The notes: a model not told the origin generated them from the sequence alone. A stretch of 64,000 nt of DNA from Streptomyces sp. PTY087I2 (GCF_001687325.1 NZ_LZRD01000012.1:36134-100133); one strand, 5' to 3'. Positions 30,646 through 40,183 are shown, counted from the first letter of the stretch. Numbers and translations are program-made.

Positions 30646-32883
30646 TTGTCAAACCGGGAAAGCGACGAATTGCGGGAAGAGCAGGAATTCATCGATCGGC
30701 TCCATGCCCGGGTCGACGCGCTGCGCGGGGTGGCGGCCGAGGGTGTCGAGCACGCGTTGACGCCGGTCGGCACGGGCCAGCAGGCGCGGCTGGAGCGGGA
30801 CATCCTCGTGGCGGAGCGCTCGGGGCTGCTCGCGGCGCTGAACGCGGTGGACGGCTCCTTGTGTTTCGGCCGCATCGACCGCTCCGACGGGCTCGCGCAC
30901 CATATCGGCCGGATCGGGATCCGGGAGGACGACGCCGACCACACGCCCGTTCTGATCGACTGGCGTGCGCCGGTGGCGCGTCCCTTCTATCTCGCCACGG
31001 GACACACGCCGATGGGTCTGCGCCGGCGTCGCCACATCACCACCGAGGGCCGCACGGTCACCGAGCTCCATGACGAGATCCTTGATCTCGGAGACGACGA
31101 CCGCACCGGTTTCGAGGATCCGAACGGCGACGCCGTGCTGCTCGCGGCGCTCAATTCCGCGCGCACCGGGCGCATGGGCGACATCGTGCGGACCATCCAG
31201 GCCGAGCAGGACGGCATCATCCGGGCCCCGCACCGCGGTGTCCTCGTCGTCGAGGGCGGCCCCGGCACCGGAAAGACGGCCGTGGCGCTGCACCGGGCCG
31301 CGTTCCTGCTGTACGAGCACCGTGAGCTGCTGGCCAAGCGCGCCGTGCTCATCGTGGGCCCCAACCCGGCGTTCCTGCGCTACATCGCGGAGGTGCTGCC
31401 GTCGCTCGGCGAGACCGGGGTGCTCCTCGCCACCCAGGCCGAGCTGTTCCCCGGGGTGCACGCCACGGGGACGGACACGCCGCGCGCCGCCGCCGTCAAG
31501 GGCGGCGCGGCGATGGCCGAGGCCCTCGCCCTGGCTGTACGGGACCGGCAGCGGCTGCCGGAGCCCGGGGCGGCGATGGTGATCCCGCACGAGGACGGCG
31601 GGGATCTGATCCTGGACTGGGAGATCGCCTACGAGGCCCGGCAGGCGGCCCGGGACACCCGGCTGCCGCACAATCTCGCCCGTCCGCACTTCGTCTTCCG
31701 GGTCATCGACGCGCTCACCGCGCAGCTCGTCGAGCGCATCGGCGCGGACCCGTACGGCGGGCCCAACTTCCTCGGCCCCGACGACGTGGCCCAGCTCGGC
31801 CGGGACGTCGCGCTGAGCAAGGAGGTGCACGCGGCCGTGGACGAGCTGTGGCCGCCGCTCACCCCCGAGGGCTTCCTCGCCGACTATCTGGCAGACCCCG
31901 TGTACGTACCGGACGAGGACGCCGACGCGATTCGGCGCGGGCCGGCCGCCGGGGCGTGGACCCCCGCCGACGTACCGCTGCTCGACGAGGCCGCAGAGCT
32001 GCTGGGCGTCGACGACAGCGCGGAGCGGGCGGCCGCGGAGGCCGCCCGGCAGGAGCGGGTCGGGTACGCGCAGGGCGTGCTGGAGCTGTCGCGCGGTTCG
32101 GAGAGTTACGAGTTCGAGGACGAGGAGTCCGAGGTGCTCGCCGCGCACGACATCATCGACGCCGAGCGGATGGCGGAGCGGCACGAGGAGGCCGACCACC
32201 GCACGGCGGCCGAGCGGGCCGCCGCCGACCGTACATGGGCGTTCGGGCACATCATCGTCGACGAGGCGCAGGAGCTGTCGCCGATGGCGTGGCGGCTGCT
32301 GATGCGGCGGGCGCCGACCCGCTCGATGACCCTGGTCGGGGACCCGGCCCAGACCTCCGAGGAGGCGGGCGTCGGGTCCTGGGAGGAGATTCTGCGACCG
32401 TACGTCGGTGACCGCTTCGAGCACGTCACGCTGGAGGTCAACTACCGTACGCCCGCCGAGATCATGGAGCTGGCCGCCGGGGTCCTGAGGGAGAAGGACC
32501 CGTCGTTCACCGCGCCCGTGTCGGTGCGGTCGACCGGTGAGAAGCCGTGGACGCGGGAGGCCGGGGCGGATCTGGCGGGCGCGGTGGCCGAGGCCGTCGC
32601 GGAACTGACGCCCCGGGAGGGGCGCCTCGCGGTGATCGCGCCGCGCGCGGTGCACGAGGAGATCGCCGCCCCGCTGGACGGGGTGACGGCGGGTGAGGCC
32701 CCGGATCTGACGCGGACGGTGGTGCTGCTGGATCCGCGCCAGGCCAAGGGGCTCGAGTTCGACCATGTGCTGGTCGTGGAACCCGCCTTGTTCGGGACGA
32801 GCGATCTGTATGTGGCGCTCACCCGTGCCACGCAGCGCCTCGGCATCGTTCACCGGGAGGGGCTGCCGTCGGCGCTGCGCTGA
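30646..32883 (+). CDS. HelD/HelR-like UvrD-family helicase
   Basis: TTG at 30646 with GGGGAG five bases upstream gives 745 residues; ATG 30586 is an in-frame alternative without a good ribosome binding site. The N-terminus is a charged helical hairpin (SDELREEQEFIDRLHARVDA) like the secondary-channel arm of HelD. Walker A is VVEGGPGTGKTAVALHRA (about 203-220), motif II is IIVDEAQELSPMAWRLL (about 538-554), and motif VI is YVALTRATQRLGIV near the C-terminus. HelD-family ATPases strip RNA polymerase from DNA; the HelR subgroup gives rifamycin tolerance. I see no clear rifamycin-associated element, so HelR identity is open. It has a divergent SRPBCC neighbour. Confidence 0.88.
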   Translation: MSNRESDELREEQEFIDRLHARVDALRGVAAEGVEHALTPVGTGQQARLERDILVAERSGLLAALNAVDGSLCFGRIDRSDGLAHHIGRIGIREDDADHTPVLIDWRAPVARPFYLATGHTPMGLRRRRHITTEGRTVTELHDEILDLGDDDRTGFEDPNGDAVLLAALNSARTGRMGDIVRTIQAEQDGIIRAPHRGVLVVEGGPGTGKTAVALHRAAFLLYEHRELLAKRAVLIVGPNPAFLRYIAEVLPSLGETGVLLATQAELFPGVHATGTDTPRAAAVKGGAAMAEALALAVRDRQRLPEPGAAMVIPHEDGGDLILDWEIAYEARQAARDTRLPHNLARPHFVFRVIDALTAQLVERIGADPYGGPNFLGPDDVAQLGRDVALSKEVHAAVDELWPPLTPEGFLADYLADPVYVPDEDADAIRRGPAAGAWTPADVPLLDEAAELLGVDDSAERAAAEAARQERVGYAQGVLELSRGSESYEFEDEESEVLAAHDIIDAERMAERHEEADHRTAAERAAADRTWAFGHIIVDEAQELSPMAWRLLMRRAPTRSMTLVGDPAQTSEEAGVGSWEEILRPYVGDRFEHVTLEVNYRTPAEIMELAAGVLREKDPSFTAPVSVRSTGEKPWTREAGADLAGAVAEAVAELTPREGRLAVIAPRAVHEEIAAPLDGVTAGEAPDLTRTVVLLDPRQAKGLEFDHVLVVEPALFGTSDLYVALTRATQRLGIVHREGLPSALR

Positions 32884-32891
32884 CGGGCCGG

Positions 32892-32929
32892 GTGGCCCGC
32901 CTGCCCGGCGCCGGGTACCGGCGGGCCAC
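32892..32929 (+). terminator. Hairpin terminator
   Basis: GTGGCCCGCC (32892-32901) pairs perfectly with GGCGGGCCAC (32920-32929), eight bases after the helicase stop. Confidence 0.65.
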
Positions 32930-32972
32930 GGGCGTGGCCGGAACGCGGTTGCCGAACCCATAGGCTGACGCC

Positions 32973-34088
32973 ATGTCTTCGCCATTGAGTTCGACCAAGA
33001 CCGCGGCCGCTCTCCGCACGTCGGCGCGGGTCTCCGCGGAGCTGCTGCTGGTTCTCGTGGCGGCGGCGGTCGCGTTGTGGGTGCTGGGCCGGATGTGGTC
33101 GGTCGTATGGCCGCTGATAGTCGGTCTGTTCCTCACCACACTGACCTGGCCGCTCGCCCGCTTCCTTCGCCGCCACGGCTGGTGGCCGGCGCTGGCCGCG
33201 TCGACGGTGACGGTGTTCGCCCTGCTCGTGGGGGCGGGCATCGTGGCCCTGATCGCGGTGCCGGTGGCGGACCAATCCGGGGAGCTGGCCGACCGGGTGG
33301 TCGCGGGCATCGACAAACTCCGCGAGTGGGCGGCCGGTCCGCCGCTGAACATCGGCGACGACCAGATCGCCGGAGCCCTCGACACCGCGACCGACCGGCT
33401 CCAGAACAGTGTCGGCAGCGTGGTCACCACCGCCGTGACCGGAGTGAGCACCGTGGTCCACGGGGTGGTCACCGCGGTTCTGGCGCTCTTCCTGATGTTC
33501 TTCTTCCTCAAGGACGGCCCGCGCTTCCTCCCGTGGCTCACCCGTCAGCTTCCCGGCAGGCTCGCCACCGACATCCCCGAGGTGGCGTCCCGCAGTTGGA
33601 ACACCCTGGGCGCGTTCGTCCGGTCCCAGGCGTTCGTCGGTCTGCTGGACGCGGTCTTCATCGGCCTCGGCCTGTGGATCCTCGGGGTGCCGCTGGTGCT
33701 GCCGCTGGCGGTGCTGACGTTCGTCTGCGCGTTCGTGCCGATCGTGGGAGCGCTGTTCGCCGGGTTCGTGGCGGTGGTCATCGCCCTGGTGTCGAACGGG
33801 CCGATGGACGCCCTGCTCGTGCTGGGGATCATCGTCGTGGTGCAGCAGCTGGAGGGCAATGTGTTCCAGCCCATGATCCAGAGCCGCGGGCTCGGCCTGC
33901 ACGCGGCGGTCGTGCTGCTCGCGGTGACGCTGGGCGGCAGCCTGGCGGGGGTGGTGGGGAGCCTGCTCGCCGTGCCGGTGGCGGCGGTACTCGCCGTGGT
34001 CTGGAACTACCTCCGCGAGCAGCTGGTGGAGGAGCCGCAGGAGCCGGAGCCGGAGGAGCTGCCCGAGGATTCGCCTGTCCCGTCCTAG
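32973..34088 (+). CDS. AI-2E family transporter (PerM-like)
   Basis: A 371-residue membrane protein with about eight transmembrane segments. AI-2E/PerM family features are the double N-terminal helices (LLLVLVAAAVALWVLGRMW; LIVGLFLTTLTWPLARFLRR), a central amphipathic region (about 95-150) and the C-terminal LVLPLAVLTFVCAFVPIVGA and QQLEGNVFQPMIQS. The name comes from autoinducer-2 export (TqsA), but other members are Na+/H+ antiporters. The acidic tail (QEPEPEELPEDSPVPS) is cytoplasmic. Convergent with the FUSC gene. Confidence 0.9.
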   Translation: MSSPLSSTKTAAALRTSARVSAELLLVLVAAAVALWVLGRMWSVVWPLIVGLFLTTLTWPLARFLRRHGWWPALAASTVTVFALLVGAGIVALIAVPVADQSGELADRVVAGIDKLREWAAGPPLNIGDDQIAGALDTATDRLQNSVGSVVTTAVTGVSTVVHGVVTAVLALFLMFFFLKDGPRFLPWLTRQLPGRLATDIPEVASRSWNTLGAFVRSQAFVGLLDAVFIGLGLWILGVPLVLPLAVLTFVCAFVPIVGALFAGFVAVVIALVSNGPMDALLVLGIIVVVQQLEGNVFQPMIQSRGLGLHAAVVLLAVTLGGSLAGVVGSLLAVPVAAVLAVVWNYLREQLVEEPQEPEPEELPEDSPVPS

Positions 34089-34102
34089 GACGCGAACGCC
34101 GG

Positions 34103-36229
34103 TCATTCCGGGCGGGTGTTCGGCGGATCCGCGCCCGGCGGTGGAATCGGCTTCGGCTTCGGCTTCGGCGTGAGCGAGGACTCGATGCGGTCCAGTTGCT
34201 GGGCGAGGCTCGTCATCCACACCTCCAGGTCCACGGACAGGGGCGAGGGCGGATCGCGGTCCGGGGCGCTCTCCGGTGCGGTGCGCGGCGCTGGCTCCGG
34301 ACGTTCGGCGGTGAGCAGCCGGGCGATCCGGTCGGTCTCCGCCACCAGGCCGGACGCGGTTCCCCGGGCCCAGGCGGCGGACGCGTCCGTCGCGCCGGAG
34401 GCCGGGCGGAGGCCGAAGCGCGGCAGCCACTGGGCACCGAGGAGCATGTGGCCGGCCGCGATGAGCACGGCGTGCCAGTCGGCGCGGTCGCTCTCCCCGT
34501 CGGCGGGCGTCTCGGCGCGGAACTGGGCGTACGCCGCTTCGGCGAGGCGCAGCCGGTGGACGCCCGGCCGGATCTCCGGCGCGGTACGGGAACCGCCCGG
34601 GGGTGCGAGCAGCGCCTGTGCCGTCGCAGGCACCAGTGGGGCGCACGATCTGAGCAGCCCTGCCATGGCCCGGTGGACCTCCCGCCGTGCCCCGGCCGGC
34701 CAGGCCAGGAGGCCGCAGAGCAGGCCGATGACGCTGCCGGTGACGACGTCGATCATCCGCGCCTCCGACAGCCGCCAGGTGACCGGCGCGATCTGGGCGA
34801 ACGCGGTGGCCACGACGAGCGTGAACAGTGCCTGCGCGTACGCGATGCCCAGCAGCGGCCCCAGCGCGAAGGCCGCCAGCATGACGGGGGCGAGCAGGGC
34901 GGCGTACACGTCGGTGTGCCGGCCGAGCCCGATGACGAGCGCCCCGGCCACCAGCGCGCCCGCCGCGTTGCCCGCCACCGCGAGGCGGACCGCCCGCCAG
35001 GTCTCTCCCGCGGTCGTACGTCCGAGGGTCAGGACGGCGAGGAGCACCCAGAACCCGTGGGCGAGGTCGAGGGAGCCGGCCACCGCCCGGGCCGCGGCGA
35101 GGCCGAGCGCGGTCCGTACGGCGTTCTGGAACAGCACGGACCGGAAGGTGACGTTGCCGAGGACGCGCCGGGCCCACAGCCTGGGCGTGGAGAGTTCGGC
35201 GTACCAGAACACTTGGCGCGGGGCGGCGGGTTCGGTGGGTCCGCCGTGGGTGGCGATGTCGACGGTGATCTCGACCATCCGCGCCGATTCGGCGAGCGCC
35301 AGCACCCGGGACTGCCGTCGCAGCACGTCGACGGGGAGCCGTTCGCCGGGCGGCCCGGAGGCCAGCCGCACCCGGTCGGCCTGGAAGCGCCGCATGGCTT
35401 CCTCCAGCGCGCCGGCGGGCGGGGGCCGGCTGCCGGTGCGCAGGAACCGGGCGCAGGCGGTACACAGCTCCGCGACCCGGCCCAGGAGCGCGGCGGTCTG
35501 GGGGTCGGCCGGGGCGGGCGGGGCTTCGGCGAGGGTGGCCAGCTGGTCGAGGAGCCTGCGTGCGGAGCGGCCGGCCTGTTCCAGCGCGCGGTCGGTGCGG
35601 CCGGCGCCGGCCGGCCGTTCCGCCGGGGGTACGTCCGACAGGCGCAGGGTCGATCCGGCGTCCCGCAGCCGCCGCGGCGGTACGCCTCCGGGTGCGGCCC
35701 CGCGCGCCGCCTCGTCGAGGGCGGCGGCCAGCCGTTCCCGGTAGGAGGGTGCGGCCGGATCGGGCAGCAGGATCTCGCAGGCGGCGAGGAGCAGCGCGCC
35801 CGCCGTGAGTCCCGCCAGCCGCTCCAGGAGGGTGCCGGGGGCGTACGGCGGGAAGCAGGCGAGGATGTAGAAGAGCTGGAGGCCGGGGGCGATACCGACC
35901 GGGCGGGGTCCGGCCACGGCCACGAACGCCAGCAGGAACCCGACGACGAGCATGCCGCCGACGGCGGCCCAGGTGTCGACCGCGAGCAGGGTTCCCAGGG
36001 TCGCGAGGAGCAGTGCCGGGGGCAGGGCGCGGAGCATGACGGAGGCCCGCTGGGGGCCGGAGCCGGGGACCACGGAGAGCAGGCCCATGGCGATGGCCGC
36101 GAAGAGCGCGTACAGGGCGGCGACCGGGAGCCCGGCTCCGTACAGCAGGGGGTAGAACCCCACGCTCGCCGCGACGGTGACCCGGACGGCCCGGCGGAGG
36201 ATCGCGGCCCGCTGCGGCCGGGCGATCAC
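34103..36229 (-). CDS. FUSC-family membrane protein
   Basis: GTG at 36229, after AGGGGG, gives 708 residues. A longer reading to 36505 exists, but its first 22 codons would lie inside a perfect 19-bp terminator hairpin (36482-36534), so it is not used; ATG 36439 is an intermediate choice. Two hydrophobic blocks of about six helices each (about 10-150 and 370-500) separated by soluble segments match the fusaric-acid-resistance (FUSC/YccS) layout; the second block has LDLAHGFWVLLAVLTLGRTT. Substrates in the family are aromatic acids or cell-envelope lipids. The C-terminal tail ends in KPKPKPKPIPPPGADPP. Confidence 0.85.
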   Translation of the reverse strand: MIARPQRAAILRRAVRVTVAASVGFYPLLYGAGLPVAALYALFAAIAMGLLSVVPGSGPQRASVMLRALPPALLLATLGTLLAVDTWAAVGGMLVVGFLLAFVAVAGPRPVGIAPGLQLFYILACFPPYAPGTLLERLAGLTAGALLLAACEILLPDPAAPSYRERLAAALDEAARGAAPGGVPPRRLRDAGSTLRLSDVPPAERPAGAGRTDRALEQAGRSARRLLDQLATLAEAPPAPADPQTAALLGRVAELCTACARFLRTGSRPPPAGALEEAMRRFQADRVRLASGPPGERLPVDVLRRQSRVLALAESARMVEITVDIATHGGPTEPAAPRQVFWYAELSTPRLWARRVLGNVTFRSVLFQNAVRTALGLAAARAVAGSLDLAHGFWVLLAVLTLGRTTAGETWRAVRLAVAGNAAGALVAGALVIGLGRHTDVYAALLAPVMLAAFALGPLLGIAYAQALFTLVVATAFAQIAPVTWRLSEARMIDVVTGSVIGLLCGLLAWPAGARREVHRAMAGLLRSCAPLVPATAQALLAPPGGSRTAPEIRPGVHRLRLAEAAYAQFRAETPADGESDRADWHAVLIAAGHMLLGAQWLPRFGLRPASGATDASAAWARGTASGLVAETDRIARLLTAERPEPAPRTAPESAPDRDPPSPLSVDLEVWMTSLAQQLDRIESSLTPKPKPKPIPPPGADPPNTRPE

Positions 36230-36481
36230 CGTTCCGCCCCCTGCGGGGGTGGCTCGGGGCGAAGGGCGGCGGGCGACGAGGAACCGCTCGGCGGGGCCAT
36301 GGATCCGGGGGGACTCGGCCGCGCGCCCCGCGAGGTCCCGACCGGGGAAAGCCGCTGTGCGCTCATCCGGCACGCTCCTCTCCCGGGGCCGGGCCTCCGG
36401 CGCGGCACAGTCACCGGTCCGCCGGTCGTCTTCCGCCATTGTCGGCCGGACCTGGGTGCCCGCGCGCGACGAGGGGGAACC

Positions 36482-36534
36482 GTCGGAGGCGTCCGCCCCG
36501 GGCACCTGAGGTGTTCGGGGCGGACGCCTCCGAC
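36482..36534 (-). terminator. Perfect 19-bp hairpin terminator
   Basis: Arms 36482-36500 and 36516-36534 are exact reverse complements (ending CGTCCGCCCCG / CGGGGCGGACG at the loop side) around a 15-base loop. It begins 12 bases past the stop of the alcohol dehydrogenase gene (minus strand), so it ends that transcript. Confidence 0.85.
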
Positions 36535-36546
36535 GGGCGGGGCGTG

Positions 36547-37587
36547 TCAGATCGTGGCGGTGTCGATCACGAAGCGGTAGCGGACGTCGCTCGCGAGAAC
36601 CCGCTCGTACGCCTCGTTGACCTGGCCGGCGTCGATCACCTCGATCTCGGCGCCGAGGCCGTGCACGGCGCAGAAGTCCAGCATCTCCTGGGTCTCCTTG
36701 ATCCCGCCGATCGCCGAACCCGCGATCGACCTGTTGCCGAGGATCAGGGAGAAGAGGTTCAGCGAGATCGGCTCCTCGGGGGCGCCCACGTTGACGAGGG
36801 TGCCCTCGGTGCGCAGCAGGCCGAGGTAGGCGCCGAAGTCCAGCGGGGCCGAGACCGTGGAGAGGATGACGTCGAAGGTGCCGGCCAGCTCCTCGAAGGT
36901 CTTGGGGTCACTGGTCGCGTAGTAATGGTCGGCGCCCAGCTTGAGCCCGTCGTCCTTCTTCCGCAGCGACTGGGAGAGGACGGTGACCTCGGCGCCGAGC
37001 GCGTGCGCGATCTTGACGGCCATGTGGCCGAGGCCGCCGAGGCCGACGACGGCGACCTTCTTGCCGGGGCCCGCGCCCCAGCGCTTGAGCGGGGAGTAGG
37101 TGGTGATGCCCGCGCACAGGAGCGGTGCGGCCTCGTCGAGGGCGATGCCCTCGGGGATGGAGACGGCGAATCCCTCGGTCACGACGATGTGCGTCGAGTA
37201 GCCGCCGTAGGTGGGCTCGCCGCTGCGGTCGAGCGCGTTGTACGTCTGGGTGTTGCCCTCGGCGCAGTGCTGTTCGCGGCCCATCAGGCAGGCGTCGCAC
37301 TGCCCGCAGGAGTCGACCATGCAGCCGACGCCGACGCGGTCGCCGACCTTGAACCGGGTGACCCCGGAGCCGGTCTCGGCGACGATCCCGGCGATCTCGT
37401 GGCCGGGGACCATGGGGAAGATGCCCTCGCCCCAGCCGTCGCGGGCCTGGTGGATGTCGGAGTGACAGATTCCGGCGAACTTGATGTCGATCAGGATGTC
37501 GAACTCGCCCACCGGACGACGCTCGATCGTGGTGCGCTCCAGCGGGGCCTTGGCACGGGGAGCGGCGTAGGCGGCAACGGTGGTCAT
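36547..37587 (-). CDS. Zinc-dependent NAD(P) alcohol dehydrogenase (YahK/cinnamyl-type)
   Basis: A 346-residue medium-chain dehydrogenase. Catalytic zinc ligands in [15 protein letters not shown] and [11 protein letters not shown] (Cys about 37, His about 59, Glu60) and structural zinc cysteines in [20 protein letters not shown] (about 89-108). The NADP-binding motif is [18 protein letters not shown] (about 172-189). This subgroup reduces aldehydes with NADPH and also oxidises alcohols. It is divergent from the XRE/MmyB regulator at 37741, and a pair of GCCTACGACCA repeats lies in the shared promoter region. Confidence 0.93.
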   Translation of the reverse strand: MTTVAAYAAPRAKAPLERTTIERRPVGEFDILIDIKFAGICHSDIHQARDGWGEGIFPMVPGHEIAGIVAETGSGVTRFKVGDRVGVGCMVDSCGQCDACLMGREQHCAEGNTQTYNALDRSGEPTYGGYSTHIVVTEGFAVSIPEGIALDEAAPLLCAGITTYSPLKRWGAGPGKKVAVVGLGGLGHMAVKIAHALGAEVTVLSQSLRKKDDGLKLGADHYYATSDPKTFEELAGTFDVILSTVSAPLDFGAYLGLLRTEGTLVNVGAPEEPISLNLFSLILGNRSIAGSAIGGIKETQEMLDFCAVHGLGAEIEVIDAGQVNEAYERVLASDVRYRFVIDTATI

Positions 37588-37670
37588 GCCGGAGGTTCTC
37601 CTCTGGGTGATGCGGTAGGAACGTGTCCCAGCCTCACTCCGTGCCCGGCGTTTACCCAGGCCACCGCTCT

Positions 37671-37725
37671 GCCTACGACCAGTGGTCCTACTACTGACGG
37701 GGACAGGCTGGGCCGCCTACGACCA
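37671..37725. promoter_or_regulatory. Direct-repeat operator candidate
   Basis: GCCTACGACCA occurs at 37671-37681 and 37715-37725, 44 bases apart (about four helical turns), in the divergent region between the alcohol dehydrogenase (start 37587) and the XRE regulator (start 37741). A regulator dimer or tetramer could bind both copies. Confidence 0.5.
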
Positions 37726-37740
37726 CGCGTCGCAGGAATA

Positions 37741-38679
37741 ATGGAGCCCATGGACGATCAGCCGGAGGCCGCCGCGCCGGAGCCGTTGGACCGGCGGGCC
37801 GAACTCTCGGAGTTTCTGCGCACCCGGAGGGCGAAGCTCCAGCCGCAGGACGTGGGGTTGCCGGAGTTCGGCCGGCACCGCCGGGTGCCCGGTCTGCGCC
37901 GCGAGGAGCTGGCGCAGCTGGCCGGGGTCTCCGTGGCGTACTACACGCGTCTGGAGCAGGGCAACGGGCGCAATGTGTCGGCCGAGGTGCTGGACGCGAT
38001 CGCGCGTGCGCTGCGGCTCACCGACGCCGAGCACGCGCATCTGACCCATCTGGCGAGGCCGGCGCGGCACAAGAAGAAGCGCCGCCCGGCGAAGGTGCAG
38101 CGGGTGCGGACCGGGCTGCTGTACCTCCTCGACAGCATGGAGGGCATTCCCGCGTACGTGGCCGGGGCGCGGTCCGACATCCTCGCCTGGAATCCGATGG
38201 CGGCGGCGGTGTTCGGCGACTGGGCCGCGCTGCCGGCGGCCGAGCGGAACTGGGCACGTCTGGTGTTCCTCTCCCCCGCCTACCGGGACCTGTTCCTGAA
38301 CTGGGACTCCAAGGCCTCGGACATGGTCAGCTATCTGCGGCTGTATGCGGGCCGCCATCCCGACGATCCGCAGTTGTCGGCGCTGGTGGGCGAACTCTCG
38401 CTGAAGAGCGAGGAGTTCCGGCGGCTGTGGGCCACGCACAACGTCAAGGAGAAGGGCCACGGCAGCAAGCTGATCCGGCATCCGCTCGTCGGTGACCTGA
38501 CCCTGTCGTACGAGACGCTGAACCTCCCGGACGACGAGGACCAGCAGTTGGTGACCTATCACGCGGAGCCGGGGTCGGAGTCGGCCCAGGCCCTGCGTCT
38601 GCTGGCGAGCTGGGGCGCCGACGCGGGCCGGGCGGATGTGATCGGCGGCGGGGTACGGGGTCCGGCGGACGAGCGGTGA
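37741..38679 (+). CDS. XRE-family regulator with MmyB-like ligand-binding domain
   Basis: ATG at 37741 gives 312 residues (a second ATG nine bases on is possible). Helix-turn-helix at about 25-95 (RRVPGLRREELAQLAGVS, YYTRLEQGNGRNVS) and an MmyB-like ligand domain (about 120-305; MEGIPAYVAGARSDILAWNP, HPLVGDLTLSYETLNL). It is a paralogue of the protein at 4967 (PLDRRAELSEFLRTRR aligns with the same region there). Divergent from the zinc alcohol dehydrogenase, which it probably represses or activates in response to a hydrophobic ligand. Confidence 0.93.
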   Translation: MEPMDDQPEAAAPEPLDRRAELSEFLRTRRAKLQPQDVGLPEFGRHRRVPGLRREELAQLAGVSVAYYTRLEQGNGRNVSAEVLDAIARALRLTDAEHAHLTHLARPARHKKKRRPAKVQRVRTGLLYLLDSMEGIPAYVAGARSDILAWNPMAAAVFGDWAALPAAERNWARLVFLSPAYRDLFLNWDSKASDMVSYLRLYAGRHPDDPQLSALVGELSLKSEEFRRLWATHNVKEKGHGSKLIRHPLVGDLTLSYETLNLPDDEDQQLVTYHAEPGSESAQALRLLASWGADAGRADVIGGGVRGPADER

Positions 38680-38727
38680 GGGCGGGCTTGCGGCCGGGAC
38701 CGCCAGGTGGTGTCGGAGGGTCTTCGC

Positions 38728-39315
38728 TCAGGCGCGTTCGACCGTCATGCGGGCGAACAGCGGGAGAGGGATCCAGGGTGTGCCGGTGACGAGGGTGCGC
38801 CGGACGGTGCGGCCCGCGAATTCCGGGCGGGCCGCGACGGTCCGGTTGAGCGGCTCGTCGGACGTGGCGCGGAAGTCGTGGATGACGATCCGGCCGCCGG
38901 GACGCAGAACCCGCGTCATTTCGGTGACGGCCTCGGGCACATCGGTCCAGTGGTGCATGCTCAGCGTGGAGACGACGACGTCGGCGCAGGCGTCGGGCAG
39001 CGGAACCGCGTCGGCCTCGGCGAGGTGGATGGTGACGCGGTGTCCGTGGCCGTGCTGCCGCATGTTGTGCCGGGCCCGCTCGGTCATGGAGGCGGAGACG
39101 TCGACGCCGTGCGGACGGAGATCGGGCCGCCTGCGGGCGATGTCGAGGAGGAGCCGGCCGGGGCCGGTGCCGATGTCGAGGACGAGGGCTCCTTGCGGGG
39201 CCCGGCAGACGTCGTCGGCGGCCCGGCGGTAGATGCCGCTGAGCAGCCTTCCGGAGAGCCGGTCGTACGCCTCTCCGCTGATGCCCATTCCTCCGGGGTC
39301 GGCACGAGTGATCAA
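38728..39315 (-). CDS. Class I SAM-dependent methyltransferase
   Basis: A 195-residue methyltransferase with motif I VLDIGTGPGRLLLDIA (about 45-60), acidic motif II HGVDVSASM (about 69-77), and motif IV-V ADVVVSTLSMHHWTD (about 111-125), RVLRPGGRIVIHDF (about 135-148). It is a ubiE/methyltransf_11-type enzyme with unknown acceptor. It starts 19 bases after the ScbR-like receptor at 39335 on the same strand, so the two are probably one transcript under the ARE at 40058. Confidence 0.88.
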   Translation of the reverse strand: MITRADPGGMGISGEAYDRLSGRLLSGIYRRAADDVCRAPQGALVLDIGTGPGRLLLDIARRRPDLRPHGVDVSASMTERARHNMRQHGHGHRVTIHLAEADAVPLPDACADVVVSTLSMHHWTDVPEAVTEMTRVLRPGGRIVIHDFRATSDEPLNRTVAARPEFAGRTVRRTLVTGTPWIPLPLFARMTVERA

Positions 39316-39334
39316 AGCCGAGGTGGCCGACCGG

Positions 39335-40048
39335 TCAGGTCACCTCCGCGCTCATCTCCGCCGTCACCACCGCCGTCCCCTCCGCCTCGCCGACCGCGGC
39401 CGCCGCGAGGGCGGGGGCACGGGCCGGCTCCGCCGCACCCGTCCCGGCCGGGTCCAGAAGCGGCAGGGTCCTCGCGGCGGTGAGCCGGGGCAGCAGCAAC
39501 TGCCAGAAGCCGGTGAGCCGGTACGGGGAGAGCCACGCGGGGTCGTGGCGGCCGAGCACCTCGAAGCCGGCCGTCGCGGCGACCGTGGCGGCCGCCGCGT
39601 CCTCGCGGGAGACGTCCTCGGCGAGCGTTCCGGCGTCGGCCGCCTCGTCCAGCAGTTCCCGTACGCGGTGGTGCCACTGCACTCTCAGGTCCGGGGCGGC
39701 GGTTTGCCCGGTGTCGCAGCTCAGCCGGAACCCGGCCCGGCTCACCGGGTCCTCGCGCAACCGTTCCACGAGGGCGTGCGAGCTGTCGACGAGGGCCTGG
39801 AGGGCGGTGTCCGTCCCGCGCCGGATCGCGGCGGACATGTCGTGCAGCTGCTGGGACGCCTCCGCCACCACCGCTTCCGCGACCGCGGCCTTGTTCTCGA
39901 AGTGGAAGTGCAGCGCGCCCGTGCTGACGCCCGCGCCGGAGCTGATCAGCGCCAGCCGTGCCTGGGCGTAGCCGTGCTGCTCGAAGACGACGGCGGCGGA
40001 GCGGATGAGCGCCTGTCGGGTCCGGGTGGCGCGCTCCTGTTTGGTCAT
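39335..40048 (-). CDS. Gamma-butyrolactone receptor-like TetR regulator (second homologue)
   Basis: ATG at 40048 gives 237 residues. The DNA-binding half reads QERATRTRQALIRSAAVVFE, then GVSTGALHFHFENKAAVAEA, which is the ArpA/ScbR pattern; the C-terminal domain has VSRAGFRLSCDTGQ and LTGFWQLLLPRLT with an extended 40-residue tail. It may be a true receptor or a pseudo-receptor that binds antibiotics. A candidate ARE (40058-40075) lies just upstream of the start, so autoregulation or control by the other receptor (42152) is likely. Confidence 0.88.
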   Translation of the reverse strand: MTKQERATRTRQALIRSAAVVFEQHGYAQARLALISSGAGVSTGALHFHFENKAAVAEAVVAEASQQLHDMSAAIRRGTDTALQALVDSSHALVERLREDPVSRAGFRLSCDTGQTAAPDLRVQWHHRVRELLDEAADAGTLAEDVSREDAAAATVAATAGFEVLGRHDPAWLSPYRLTGFWQLLLPRLTAARTLPLLDPAGTGAAEPARAPALAAAAVGEAEGTAVVTAEMSAEVT

Positions 40049-40057
40049 GGAGTTATC

Positions 40058-40075
40058 AAACCAACTTGCCGGTTT
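40058..40075 (-). promoter_or_regulatory. Candidate ARE (gamma-butyrolactone receptor operator)
   Basis: AAACCAACTTGCCGGTTT has AAACC/GGTTT arms and continues CATTT, similar to ARE elements bound by ArpA/ScbR. It is 10 bases before the start codon of the second receptor homologue on the minus strand. Confidence 0.55.
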
Positions 40076-40183
40076 CATTTCCAGGGAACGGGAGATCACG
40101 CCAGAGGCTCTCGGGCCCATTTTTCGGCCGTATCCGCTCCGCGAGGCGGAGAAACAGACCGGGATCGGAGAATGCGTACGCCC

